DNA from: Durusdinium trenchii
Lineage: Eukaryota; Sar; Dinophyceae; Suessiales; Symbiodiniaceae
Reading direction: 5' to 3'
Length of the DNA: 64,000 nt
NCBI GenBank assembly: GCA_963970005.1
Contig: CAXAMN010004224.1
Coordinates: 742,293-806,292, forward strand
Made by a program: the position numbers and the translations under genes. This document shows, piece by piece, positions 35,901 through 46,867 of this stretch. Positions within the stretch are counted from its first letter, which is position 1, and every line of letters starts with the position of its first letter. The notes under the pieces are model-generated. The model was not told the DNA's origin. It was given only the letters and a program-made list of their open reading frames with translations, and searched no databases.

Positions 35901-36265
35901 GTGTCTGGGTTTGACTTGCTCTTTTCTGTTTGTTCATCACTTCTTGTCGCTTTAGCATGCTTCGGCCATGTTGCATGGGTCGACCAAATATGACTTTCTT
36001 CAATCAATGTTCTTCCGGTCCAAGCCCCTCCCACACGTGTGTGGATTGACTTGAGAACAAAAATCCCTTTTCCACCGATCTCCTTCCTCACTGCGCGGTG
36101 ACTCCGTGCCTGCCGGTCGCTCAGGAGCTGCAGGACGCATCAGATGTCCAGGCTACAGAAGGACTGAAGAACCGATGGAAGATGGATCGGTGAAGAAGGG
36201 ACAAAATCCAGTGAAGTGACGGGACAAAGCACTTGCATGCGATGTTTTGGAAATGGCCTCCAACC
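29934..36265. other. No supportable gene
   Basis: This region contains two long but unconvincing frames: a minus-strand frame of 252 codons (31382-32140) and a plus-strand frame of 153 codons (32876-33337). Neither has motifs or matching neighbours. Other items are the perfect 18-bp palindrome CAATTGCTCGAGCAATTG (34797-34814), the motif GGAGGGATACTGTAGAT (34446) and short repeats of ACCTCTGAAAAG (35430-35480). Confidence 0.45.
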
Positions 36266-36383
36266 TAATCCCATACACTCCATGGGACTGGAAGAAAATA
36301 GCCGCCCCAAACCAACCCCCCAGTCAACCACCCCTGGCCTGATCGGCAGTCCTATGGCAGTTCCATTAGTCGCGTCTGGGAAT
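36266..36383 (-). mobile_element. TCCCAGAC fold-back element, inverted copy
   Basis: About 118 bp, the reverse complement of the elements at 37508 and 53407. It begins ATCCCATACACTCCATGGGA and ends GCGTCTGGGAAT. The internal GATCGGCA and GCCGCCCCA blocks are shared in order. Confidence 0.75.
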
Positions 36384-36732
36384 AGCGGCCTCCGCCGTAT
36401 TGACGTGACATGCCGGCTCCAAAGGGACGAATCAATCCATGTTTCCGTCCTGCACCATGCATGGGTGATTGAGTGGCGCTCGGTTGAGATGGGGCAAGTT
36501 TCAGGCTTCACACCGAGCCAAATCGGGATTTGGCTTCACTCGAAGTGGAGGTGGAGTTCACCTCCACCACGTGGAGGTTGATATTTGGAGAATATGTATT
36601 TTTTCTCCAGATGCCTCTTTGGCCAATCCAAGCTTTGGAGTTGGGTGGTGGGAGTTAGCTCCCATGGATGTGATGGGGCTTTGGGGGGGCGCCAACGTCT
36701 CCTCTTGGAGCACCGGAGTCTGCTGGATGGTG

Positions 36733-36777
36733 TTTTGATGGGTCCCATAGACTTGACTATGGATGGGTCCCATCAAA
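36733..36777. repeat. Short hairpin
   Basis: TTTGATGGGTCCCATAG is followed after a short loop by CTATGGATGGGTCCCATCAAA-type complementarity. It may be another small fold-back element or a structured spacer. Confidence 0.5.
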
Positions 36778-37507
36778 TCTTCCATGTTTTCGGTTGTTCG
36801 GTTTTTTCGGAAGACTATGGGTTCGTTCCAAAAGACTGGGTGGAATGGAATCCCCTCCCCCCAATGCTTGGAAAGATCTCTACTTTCTGTTCACCGCCTT
36901 CCTTACCCGGTTCTCACTTTTTCATATCTTTTAAAAGACAGGGCAGCAGGTTGCTGACTGGGAAGCAGCGAGGCACGCCTGGGGAAGATTCAACAGGGGT
37001 TGAAGACCCTTTTGGATTATAATGTATAGATAGACTATCCCATACAGGTACCCCTTTAGTTGTGGTCACCAATTGAGACATGTTAGGGTCCAACAACCCT
37101 CAACTAATAGCCTGGAGGGTGGTATAGGCACCCCTGTGACGTTGTGGTCACTGAACTTTTTTCCGCGACTTCGTTCCGATCGAACCCTGGGTCGTTGGAA
37201 GTCCCGCGCGTGGAGTCCGTGCCTCCGCCGGGTGTGCGGCGTGCCCCGCAGGAGCGCACACCGCGCGAGGAACTCCTCAGCCGGATGGCCAGGAAGCTGG
37301 CAGGCTGTGTAACTCGGCTGTGTCACAGGCGTGATAGACTGCGAAATTCAAGATTCATATGATTTGTATAATGCTATAATGGTTTTATGGGGGAAACGAT
37401 ATATGGATGTGGTCATTGATTAGTCGTGCGTGTGATTAGAACTGGGTGGGGTGATGTCTCCGGAGGGCACGCAAGATATGAGACGTGAAATGAGATTTCA
37501 CAAGTAG

Positions 37508-37615
37508 TGTTCCCAGACGCGACTAATGGAACTGCCATATATGCCGATCAGTTGGGGTGGTGCCACGGGGGTCAATGTAGTCATGTATTCCAGTCCCATG
37601 GAGTGTATGGGGTTA
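37508..37615 (+). mobile_element. TCCCAGAC fold-back element, direct copy
   Basis: About 108 bp from TTCCCAGACGCGAC to CCATGGAGTGTATGGGG. It contains CTGCCATATATGCCGATCAG, also present in the 53407 copy. It has imperfect terminal inverted repeats and no coding capacity. Confidence 0.8.
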
Positions 37616-37849
37616 CTGTATACATCACTTTGCATGGTTCAGTTTTAGACCAATGACATGGCGGCCTGTCGCAAAGAGGGCGGCGAAAAGAAAACTGCAC
37701 ACAAACACATGCTTTGAACAAGAAATCCACCGGACAGGCTTGGACTCTTCGGACTCTTGCAGCTTCGGACTCTTTGGACCTCACAGAACATCCTAGTGCT
37801 GCCACTGCGCAGGTTTCAGGTCCTCGCCTCTAGGGGATGCAGGCTGCAA

Positions 37850-38288
37850 GCATAACTGCAAAGAAGAAAGGGCTGCAATCAAGGATGCACTGCCCACCAC
37901 ATTCTTTCAAAGCAGACTCCAGTCAAGAAGCTAAGCCTCAAGCATGTTCCCAAAGCGAGGTTGGGGAACTTGCAGAAGAGGAACGAGGAACCATTTTACG
38001 TCGCTTCCTGCCAGATCCTCTCGCGGGCGGAGACCGGCGCCACAGCAGCCAGCTGAGCATGCCTCGCATGCCAGCTGCTTCAACCATGCTCTTCCGGCGC
38101 TCGTGGAAGAAGGATGCACTTGTAGTTGCTGATGTGGAATACATGGACAGCGTGTGGACGAGATCAATCCGCAAGACATTTACAAGGACCAGTCCTGGCT
38201 CACACCGAAGCCTCAAGTGGCTGCTGGGGAAAGAATGTGCGAAATCTATCGAAATGTCACTCACATCATTGACTGTACAAGACAATAG
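37850..38288 (+). pseudogene. Frameshifted protein-coding remnant, unknown family
   Basis: Three blocks in changing frames read like one protein. Block 1 (about 37850-37905) contains ERAAIKDALPTTFF. Block 2 (37907-38053) contains TPVKKLSLKHVPKARLGN and EEPFYVASCQ. Block 3 (38133-38288) contains RVDEINPQDIYKDQSWLTPK and ERMCEIYRNVTHIIDCTRQ. The single long open frame across the same DNA (37837-38352, 171 codons) is less protein-like and probably a shadow. Between blocks 2 and 3 there are stops in the relevant frames. I do not recognise the family. Multiple exons with small introns would be an alternative, but no clear splice sites separate blocks 1 and 2. Confidence 0.4.
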
Positions 38289-38489
38289 GAACCCATTTCT
38301 GCAAGAACAAGACTTGCGTGATCAACTTTCACAAGACCCCAAATGTACGTAATTGAACGTTCACCGTTGGGGCAGATATGCACCATTGACCGAGCCTGCC
38401 AGTCGCAAGAACAACATCATGAATTGTTCGTAACCAACTTGCCTTTCAATTATCAAAACATCAATTACATGTTTTACATGTCATATACT

Positions 38490-38591
38490 CCCTAGGGCGA
38501 CTTCACCATATCCTCAGGTTCGGTGGTTAGACCCTCCTGGCACCCACCCTTGTCCTATCTTCGAAACGGAGGTGGGCCAGGAGCCCTAGGG
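38490..38591 (+). mobile_element. CCCTAGGG fold-back element
   Basis: About 102 bp bounded by CCCTAGGG at both ends. Its inner arms are CTCCTGGCACCCACC and GGTGGGCCAGGAG. The right arm with CGAAACGGAGGTGGGCCAGG recurs at about 40073-40098, and the left arm ACCCTCCTGGCACCCACC recurs at 11865-11882, so this is a dispersed family. Confidence 0.7.
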
Positions 38592-40004
38592 ACTGTAAGA
38601 AACACAACATCAAACAAAACATTTTAAGAAAATTAACATCTCCACAACACGAGAAAAAGGCCAACAAGATGATCGGCTGCACCAACTACCCCCTCCGTCT
38701 ACCCAACTTGTTGTATCTTTCGAATACGTCAATCGAATTCAGATATCGAGTGTGCAGTGCAGACTGAGCATATTCTCGCTTTTGCGTTGTTTGTTGGTTG
38801 TTTGAGTGCGGCCAGTCTCATTGCCTTTAGCCACTACATGCCACTAGTCCTTCCTTTGAGAAAGACCGGAGCATATATGACACTAAGAAGGCGCAATGAG
38901 TGGCGCAAGGGATTAAACCAAGTCAGTTCCAACCAGACACTTCACACGCCACACGCGTCTTTCTTTTCGAAGGGTGGCACCGGGCCCACCCATCCTCACG
39001 TCGGGACGGCATGGCTTCGGTGGCTGCACCGTCTAAGGCAATGGAATGGGTCCACCAATACTAGTTATTTGATGTTATTTGCCAGGGAATCGTCCGCCAC
39101 CTTCTCAGACTCGACGGGATCCTTCGGATCCTCCACACATCATATAGAAACTGTCTCCGTCCTCATCCTCTCAGAGGGTGCCTGTGGATATCCGGCATGT
39201 GATTTGTTGTTGGAAGCACTGTGTGTTTATCGTGACGAGCACTCCAGCAGTCTGATCATAGAATAAAGAGGCCCAAGGTTCGTTTGACATGTCTCTTAGC
39301 TTTTGTGTCAAGTCCTTGGGTTCCGTGCTTTTTGTTTCTTAATTTATTACGTGAAGCAATCCCTTGTGGGAGGAGAACCATTGGCAAGTGGAGGAACCCA
39401 AATCATGTTGAGACACCCCCATGCAACGGTTGGTTGCTTGGTCGGTTGGTTGATTGGTTGGTTAGTTGCTTCATGTGAAACGCTCAACCGAGAAAAAGAC
39501 GGCTTCTGACGAAACAAGTCTTGCTGGATCCAGAAATGCCTCTACAACAAAAAGCATGCAATTGTCCACCAACGCGGGGACATCAACAGATCAATCACCA
39601 GGTAAGAACTTGTTCTGCCACGTCCTGTTGCGAACCGCAGCAAAGCGGCGACAGACTGGCGATGTGTGCGATTTGAGGTGCGGAATCCCTTGATCTCGTT
39701 GCACATCGAGGAGCCCAACCCGACCGATGTTGACAGAGACGGGTGCCTAAAGGAAGTGGGTTCCAAGACATTCATTTAAGTAGCTGTTGCATTACTTGCA
39801 GCAGGTGTTCCTTTTTTAGTGTGGGAATCGGACACACAAAAAGCCATCGTTTGTGTCACTGAGGAAGAATGCACAGTGGCCTTCTATTAGGGGGATGATT
39901 TCATGCGGCAGTCATCTCGCATACGACGTTCTTTCAGACTTGACGATGGCATATATTGGATCTTAATATCATACGTGCTAGCAACATTGCTCATAACTGA
40001 TATA
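38592..40004. other. No supportable gene; one unrecognised frame
   Basis: A frame with a GTG start (38757-39266, 169 codons) begins with a hydrophobic segment followed by Arg-rich sequence, which could mimic a membrane anchor. There is no ATG start, no homology that I recognise and no neighbour support, so I leave it uncalled. Confidence 0.4.
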
Positions 40005-40105
40005 CGCCCTACGCCTCCTATCCCCAGAAGGTAGGGACTGATCCCCCAAACGCACTCACCCCAACCAGCTTCTCCGAAACGGAGGTAGGCCAGGAGCCCC
40101 CAATG
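40005..40105 (+). mobile_element. Related CCCTAGGG-family fold-back element
   Basis: This segment shares TCGAAACGGAGGT-type sequence and GGCCAGGAGCCC with 38561-38586. The left half differs, so it is a diverged or chimeric copy. Confidence 0.55.
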
Positions 40106-41422
40106 TTGTTGTCCATCTCTTACCCAGTGAGTGGATAACCTGCCCAACCTTTTGTGGAATTGGGGACACCCCACAACAATCCAATCCAACAGGTGGAGGT
40201 CAGTTTAGCCTGCACTTTCCAGGCAAACGGCTTCCTTGGATCAGTTACGGCAGAAGACAGTACGTCAGACTCCAATGAACGCCCAACCGTCAGTTGTGGG
40301 TCAAGGTTCAAAAGTCCAGGCCCAGGGGCGCTAAGGGTGGCAGAGTTCGATCCAAATCAATCGAACGAGCCATGACTCTGGAAGTCTAAGACTACTAATT
40401 TAAAGATGGTCTTTGGGCAACCCCTAAGAGGAATTGTTTTACTTAAGTGATGTATATATTTTGTCTTGGGACTTCGAGGGAAGAACTTCTTGGATCTTCT
40501 TGGTGCCAGAAGTGCTGCATGTTGAACTCGAATAGGCCTGTCCAAGCGGGTCCAGCCCTTCGGATGAAAACAGTTTAACTCTTCCAGCGACATTCCCAGG
40601 AGTCACGGGCGCTGGAGGAGTTGTTCGAGCCCGTGCTGAAGGTCCTGAGGCGAACGGCGAAACAAAAAATTCAAGACACGGAGGCACATTGGATCGAATT
40701 GTTTGGGTTTAGCAAGAAAACAAGTCGAAAGATGTTGATCTGAACCATGTAGGTCAACATATAGGTGTCCACAGGTTTGGCATGCCATGCCATCTCTGTG
40801 TTTGACTGGCCGCTCCCAATCGTCACAGGGGCGCCAGCCAGTTGCAAAGCTTGCAGCTCTTAAACCTGGCCACGAGCCCCATCCGCGCCTCCATGCCCTG
40901 TGGGCGAATGGAGCTGAAGCACATGCACCAGCTGGTGGACAGCTGTACCAGCTGGTCTGGAGGCAGCTTTCAGGGGGAATGAGTGCATCCCAAAGTACAT
41001 ATGCCAGGGGGGTGCCATCCGAAATCCAGATTCGGAAGAATATCGGACTCAACTGAGACCCACCTTTGTAAAGTGCCCCTATGGCAGCCCCATCTTCCAA
41101 CCAGTTTTCCGGCTTCCGGTGTGGGTCAATACCTGCGTTTTGTTCCGTCCCTGTCGATGTCGTCCCTTCTGTTCTGTTTGCGGTGACGTCGTTCGAAGTC
41201 CACGAGACCACACGCATTCCTGGTCAGCCCGCTGAGGAGACCCCCCAAAACCAGGAAGCCTTTCTAGGTACCCACGAAAAGTGTTTAATCTGACCTGACC
41301 AAGCTTTTTTTTGAGGGATTTGATTTTGTCCTACTAGAGCCATCCAGCAAGGTGCTATTTTTGGCACCAGACCCTTCTTTTTCCAGGTGTGAACTTGAGA
41401 AATTCGCCACATATAGAACTTC
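40106..41422. other. No supportable gene
   Basis: A 204-codon minus-strand frame (40603-41217) spans a GC-rich stretch, but its product has no recognisable motif and low protein-like character. Nothing else is evident. Confidence 0.4.
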
Positions 41423-42295
41423 GTTACGGCAATAATAATTGCCGTTTTCATGAAACGTCGCCTTTTTCCGTTCTGCGGCGTTCTTCCATATTGATCTCAT
41501 GGGGACGGCGTTTCTTGATGAACTGCGGCAGTTTCGGTCAGTTGACGGCAATTTTGGTCCACACATCCATGCGCCTCAAAGAGTCATTTCGTTTTAGTTT
41601 TAGTGCAGGCGAGTATGAAAACATTGTAGGGTCTTGCTTGAAAGGCAACTGAACGTAAAAGGCGTCTTATTATATCAGCAAACTCGCATAGTCATGTGAA
41701 GTGGAAAGGGCAGCTGATGGAAGTGTCACATGCTGGGTTTTCGTCGGTTTTCGCGGGTAACTCGACCTCTTGCGCGGCGTTGCAGAAGACTTTGCGTTTA
41801 AAGTTACGGCGTTCTTACCCGTACTTGCGGCGTTTTTCCCCGTACTTACGGCGTTTTTCCCCGTACTTACGGCGTTTTCCCCCTACTTACCGCGTCGTTC
41901 CCTTACCCTGTCTAGGGTCACTCAAGGTGGCAGCAAGACTTGAAACAACATGTCACAACGATCCTTTCAGCCATTGCATCATCAAAATGTGAACAACCCT
42001 GCCGTGATGTCAATCGAGACCTTAGACAAGGGCTGCAACATCTTGAGAATTGCTACCATGAGGCTTGAAAACGATGAGCTCTACTTACAAGTGAAAAAGG
42101 AGAAGGCAATTTCAGGGTATGGACGGACCAAAACAATATCCTCTCTGGTAGATCAAACAAAACGGCGATTCTTTTGTGACGGCGTTTTCACTTCTCTGAC
42201 GGCGTTTTCACTTTCCAGGGATTGAGCTACGGCAGAAAAAATGAGTTACGGCAAAAATTATTGCCTCAACAGCCTACGGCAAAAATTATTGCCTC
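41423..42295 (+). repeat. Dispersed ACGGC-motif array
   Basis: At least 15 copies of T(T/G)ACGGC or GCGGCG motifs occur in 870 bp, nearly all on the same strand. They include TTACGGCAATAATAATTGCC (41427), several GACGGCGTTTTC copies (41506 and 42180-42215), a 21-bp tandem block (41804-41894) and a final pair containing ACGGCAAAAATTATTGCC (42248 and 42276, spacing 28 bp). The array looks like a subterminal region of a DNA transposon or a degraded minisatellite. No gene is associated. Confidence 0.7.
41804..41894 (+). repeat. 21-bp tandem repeat
   Basis: Three nearly perfect units start CGTACTTACGGCG and continue with a T run and CCC (41820, 41841 and 41862), with partial units on both sides. 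The unit carries the ACGGCG core of the surrounding array. Confidence 0.9.
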
Positions 42296-42602
42296 GGGAG
42301 GGTCTATAGGTATGATATTAGAGGGTGGAGGCCCTACGCTGCGGGCGTGGAAGTTCGACCTTGTTTCTTACGGTGCTTAATTCGTTTGTTTGGTTGCGTT
42401 TGAATTTCAAGCTCCCTGTTTTTTTTTGCCATTCCGACCTGAGCGTCAGCGGGCGTTGTCGGGCGTTGCTATGTTTCATGAAGAGATGGGTGCAAAAAAA
42501 AAGGTGGACAGTTCGGTTCACGCTTTAAGGTTTCTTTTCCCGACATCGAAAACGGATCGGCTGAATTGGCTCATCTACTGACTGGTTGTGCGACTGGCAC
42601 CA

Positions 42603-42735
42603 CTGCAGAGCCTCACTCTAGGCCTCACCGAGCTTAGCCTCGCTGCGGGTGAGTGGTCCTGGCACGCTTTGGTGCATCTCTTCCATTCGTTGGCGCCGGG
42701 CGCGGGCGCGCGGGTCCAGAGCTTGAAGCTGCGGG
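42603..42735 (+). CDS. Possible leucine-rich-repeat exon
   Basis: Behind CCACTGCAG a GC-rich block encodes LTLGLTELSLAAGEW, then HALVHLFHSLAPGAG and VQSLKLRG, ending at a GTAAGC donor. The spacing of Leu residues matches ribonuclease-inhibitor-type leucine-rich repeats, which are common single exons in dinoflagellate genes. Only one to one and a half repeats are present and no flanking LRR exons were seen, so this is an isolated or remnant exon. Confidence 0.3.
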
Positions 42736-45284
42736 GTAAGCTTCCACTGGGCCCAAGGACCCAGGGCTTGCCGACACCTGGCTTTCGGTGGCGATCCAAG
42801 CGAGTTATGTTCATGGCAGGGTGTCTCATATTTGGTCAGCTATTGAAGGATGTGGAATACATGGTCACAGGAGTGAATTCGAAAAGGATATATAACTTTT
42901 GATGTCTCATATTGAGACACCGAAAATATCGGACATGTGTTGTGCTTCGGGTGTGCAGATCATGGACCATCAAAGTGGAGAGACTATCTCATTTGATGGT
43001 GTCTAATAGAGCAGACGTACCACCTCGGCGGTTCTGAACGTATAATGATCGTCCCTGACAATCCCTTTCCGGAATAGCCTTTATGGAGCCCTTTTCAACC
43101 ACCCCTTGCCTGATATTTCTAACTACGCCAGTCCCACGGATGGTCTAGACTAGTTCACTTAGAGCAAGACCCCAAGGTGTGAAGTGTTGCAGATCGGTAG
43201 TTCTTGGAAACTGTTCCGTTTGCCAACAAATTCACTCACACTTTGTGGGGGTCCAAATGAAGCTACTTCCGAATTGACCGATGGTCTTGCACATCGGATT
43301 CCAGAGATGAATTTGGTCAAGTTCAAGCACAGATGAGTTTGGTGGATGAGTTTGGCAACACAGATGTGTGACTTTTTGGGAGCTGGAGATTCCTCAAAAA
43401 ATTCACCCACGCCAGCGGTGGATTGATGGAGGACTGTTCCATTGTTCCATGTTGGGAGGACCAGGCTGATCATCTTTCTTGGGCCAGTCATCAAAAGCCA
43501 GTCCCAGGAATGGGCAGTATGTGAGGGTGGATGCTGAAGATACTAGCGCCAGATTGGAGACCGCCCTTCACGTGAAGGAGAGACCGAGCAGTTCTTCAGG
43601 GGCTGATTTCTTCGACCAGGGCCGACCACGTTGCGCCAAACGGAACTACCCGCCTTTGAGTCCCAACGCATTCCCAACGCATTCCCAAGTATTGCTTCCT
43701 GGGTCAGCACTGTGAGTGAATCCTGACAGGCAAGCCTCTAAAGTCCACGTGCTGGCGTGAATTTGCACCACTATAGGCCATGCAAGTATAAAGGATATAT
43801 GTTGTTTTGTGCTATGCAGTTGAATGATGCAGGAGGGTAGCCAACTATCCTTGAACAGGTAGAAGGTCAAACGTCGCAGGAACACGGTCCCAGCTTAAAC
43901 AGCATGACTCGACCTACTTTGAGATCGTTGAGACTTCGAGAAACAGAGGTGGGGGATCAATCATGAAGAAGCTTCGAACAGTCGATGGTCGCAAGCCTTG
44001 TGTGTGTGTTGATCCTGCTGAGCCTATTATATAGATCCTGCTGAGCCAGTTGTTTTGTTTTCCCCAACACGTGGTTTATCCTTAAGTTGTTATGGGTTTG
44101 TTGGTGGAGGAAGCTGCAACTTGGAAGCTGCTCTATCACTGCTTGCCCTCTTGCTGGCTTTCATTGGACAAGACCAAGACCACTTGTTTGCATAACTTTG
44201 TATGTACAATTGTTGTTACGCTTCATTGGGAACCCCATATTTTGCTCACTGATTTTATCTCAGTGAAGCTTCTTGCATAAGCGCATATATAAAGACTCCC
44301 TACAGGGCATGGAGCAAATTCTATGCTCCCATTCTGCCAGATTCTACACCAGCCTTGGTTTGTTGGTGTTTTTGCCTTGCCTTCTTTGGACCTTCCAGTT
44401 TGGAGTATCTTGTTGTTCAACTTCTGGCCCAACGTTCCGTCCTCTCTACACATTGACTCCCAGGACTTCTGCTGGCGCGGCGCGCGGATCCATTCCGCCG
44501 AGTGTCTGGAACGCTTAAGCCGCGCGCTCCCGAAGGCCACTATGGTCTTTAAGATGGAGGTGTGCGGCGTTTTTGCAGGCAGGATTTCAACAGAGCGTGG
44601 CGGAGAAGGGCGGCAAAACCGGACACCCAGATCAAGAGCAAGCTGGGGAAGAGCGCTTTTTAAAGCGAGGGTTTTTTCTTTGAAGTTTCAGATTCTAGGA
44701 TATCGATTGATGTTCAAGACAAAAAGCAATACTGTATTCCAACAGCTAGAAACAATTTGCCACTTGGACACCCCCGACATTTGGTTTCTGGGATTTTGGA
44801 AGCTTAATTAATGGCAGTCTGAAGGTTCCGGGTGTGCATGAGATGGTGGAGGGTCAGGTTAGTGGAATGACACAAAAGATGCAACAGAAAAAAAATTCCA
44901 AAAAGGGTGAAACAAAGGTGGGAAGGTCCCCCCCAGCTGTGTTTCTCAAGCGGATGTGCGGTCTTTACTGTGTCTTTTGATCAAGCTGTTCCAATGTTGT
45001 TTTAATTGCATGGTGGTTGATCACGATACTTTCCCCACAAACAGGCTTCCATCGGCCGCTTTCCGCTGACGCTTGCTGCAGACACGTGCAAACAATGGTT
45101 CCGTTCCGTCACCCTGTTCCACGTGGAACAGAGTTAACTGAAAACCCTGTGACTAAGTGTGTTTTATCCGAAAACAATCATACTATCACATACTGTGCTG
45201 ACGTTGGAAGATTTCCAGAACGTTCTGAACTTCATCCCTGCAACGGAATGTCCGACTTGGTGACTATACCCAGCCGTTGAGACT
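42736..45284. other. No supportable gene
   Basis: Only short frames occur. The 162-codon frame at 44323-44811 has a hydrophobic start but overlaps competing frames and no domain is seen. Confidence 0.45.
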
Positions 45285-45450
45285 GACCCACCTGGCGGCG
45301 GGCTGGCCGAGGCCCGTCCAGCGAAGAGATCGCCGCCTTCGCGCAGCTGCGCACGTGGCCACGTCAGGTCTGGACTCGTCCGCACGCGGAGTGGCAGCTG
45401 CTGGCCGCCACGACGCCCGACAGTCGATGCAGCGAGGTGGCCGGTGCTGA
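45285..45450 (+). CDS. Possible coding exon, unknown
   Basis: A GC-rich block with no ATG reads GRGPSSEEIAAFAQLRTWP, then TRPHAEWQLLAATTPDSRC in one frame, and stays open to about 45590. Composition is protein-like, unlike the Pro/Ser/Arg-rich minus-strand frame over the same DNA. No family is recognised and splice sites are not certain. Confidence 0.25.
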
Positions 45451-45637
45451 GGTTCTTTTTGGGGCGGGCGTTGGGTGGTGAAGAAACGTCGGAGAGTGGA
45501 TGACGTGTACAGTACATGATTCAGTTGTGGACGTGGACACTGGCATCATCACCCATTTAACTGTTTTTATCCACCTGCCAGGTGAGTGAGGGCCGTAGAT
45601 TATATCAGAACCGTCACGTCCCGCCTCCTTATATCTC

Positions 45638-46313
45638 CCGGTCCTCAACCGCGAGCGCTAGATCACAGTGGGCACCTCTGGACCTTAACAGATAGAATGC
45701 AATGTAGAATGCCAGCATTTATGCGATATAGAATGCCAGAACAATACAAATGGCAGTGCATTTCTGGCAGATAGAGTGTCAGCATTTATGGCAGGTAGAA
45801 TGTCAGAATATATGCCAGGGCCCATGCCAGAACATTTGCCACATAGAATGTCGAAATAATGTCAGAAGATATGCCAGAAACATGGCAGACATAATGTCAG
45901 AAAATATGCCAGAGACAATGGCGAAATAATGTTGCAATACATGCCAGAAAAATTGTCAGATTGAAATGTCATGGTGGGGATCACTCGAAGTAAGGTAATT
46001 TGTTTCACTTTTCAAGGGTAACTCGAAACATATTGAAACATATAGGGGCATTCTGTCTTGCACATATTTGCGGCATTCTATTTGGTATGCATTCTGGCAG
46101 TCTATCTCGCATATTCTCTTAGATCTCTTCTGACATTCATTCTGGCATTCTACCTGGGATATCTTATTTGACATTCTTTCCGGCATATCTCTTGACATTC
46201 TTTCTTTTCTGACATTCTACCTGGCATATCTTCTGCATATCTTTTGATATGTTTTCTGACATTCTTCCTGGCGTTCTATCTGGCATATCTTCTGACTCGC
46301 GGTTGAGGTCCGG
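45638..46313. repeat. Inverted 24-bp satellite with terminal inverted repeats
   Basis: Between 18-bp terminal repeats (45638-45655, CCGGTCCTCAACCGCGAG; complement with one mismatch at 46296-46313) lie two satellite arms. The left arm (45690-45965) has many diverged units of the type ATGCCAGATAGAATGCCAGA; the right arm (46040-46295) has the complement. The unit is close to 24 bp. The whole resembles a fold-back transposon. Confidence 0.75.
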
Positions 46314-46465
46314 CGGGGAGGCACAAGTCCAACAGACTTGAGCTCTGTTCTTATCGTATGGCCAAACGTTGCGCTTTTCGGGCTGTCAAACCTGCCAAAT
46401 GGATTCAGCAAAACGTATAATTCTTCTGGTGCAACCGCCCTTTAGACTTTTCTGTTACCTGAGCC

Positions 46466-46678
46466 ATGGAAGGCCATGTCACGAAAGATTTGGAGGAGCT
46501 CATGGGCCAGAACGACATTGGTGTCTGTTTGAGGTTGGAGAAGGTATGCCAGCAATTGAAGACGCACAAGATGATGTACTTTTGTGTGTTGCAGCCACAG
46601 CAGGTTTTGGTGCACCCCAAGAACAGGGGTGGCATTATGCTGGGCATGCATGATGTCCGCTATAAGGGGCGGAGGTGA
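46466..46678 (+). CDS. Probable coding exon, unknown dinoflagellate-type family
   Basis: From ATG 46466 the frame reads MEGHVTKDLEELMGQNDIG, continues with a Leu/Lys/Cys-containing helix and ends HPKNRGGIMLGMHDVRYKG. The stop TGA overlaps GAG|GTGAGC, a good splice donor, so the true exon probably ends near 46675. An acceptor-like ACCTGAG precedes the ATG by two bases, so the ATG need not be the protein start. Composition is strongly protein-like. The HPxNR and G-x-HD pattern reminds me of a repeated dinoflagellate gene family, but I cannot name a function. It lies between the inverted satellite (to 46313) and the second satellite array (from 46868). Confidence 0.45.
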   Translation: MEGHVTKDLEELMGQNDIGVCLRLEKVCQQLKTHKMMYFCVLQPQQVLVHPKNRGGIMLGMHDVRYKGRR

Positions 46679-46867
46679 GCGCGCCGCCCAACGTCGCCGA
46701 CGCTGAATCTTTCCTGTTGCCTACCCAGCGCGCGATGTGTTGAGTCAACAGGGGCAGCGAAGCGACCTGCCAGGGAAGACGCTAGAGACCCAGCTCAGAG
46801 CCACAATAGAACAAAAACTTCCACACACTGCTTTAAATATTGAATTGTTTCTCAGATTATGATAAGA

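Noticed and set aside
38757-39266. 169-codon frame with hydrophobic start
   Set aside because: Begins with GTG rather than ATG; only the first 25 residues look structured and no homology is recognised.
40603-41217. Minus-strand 204-codon frame
   Set aside because: GC-rich DNA lengthens random frames; the product has no motif and no consistent exon signals.
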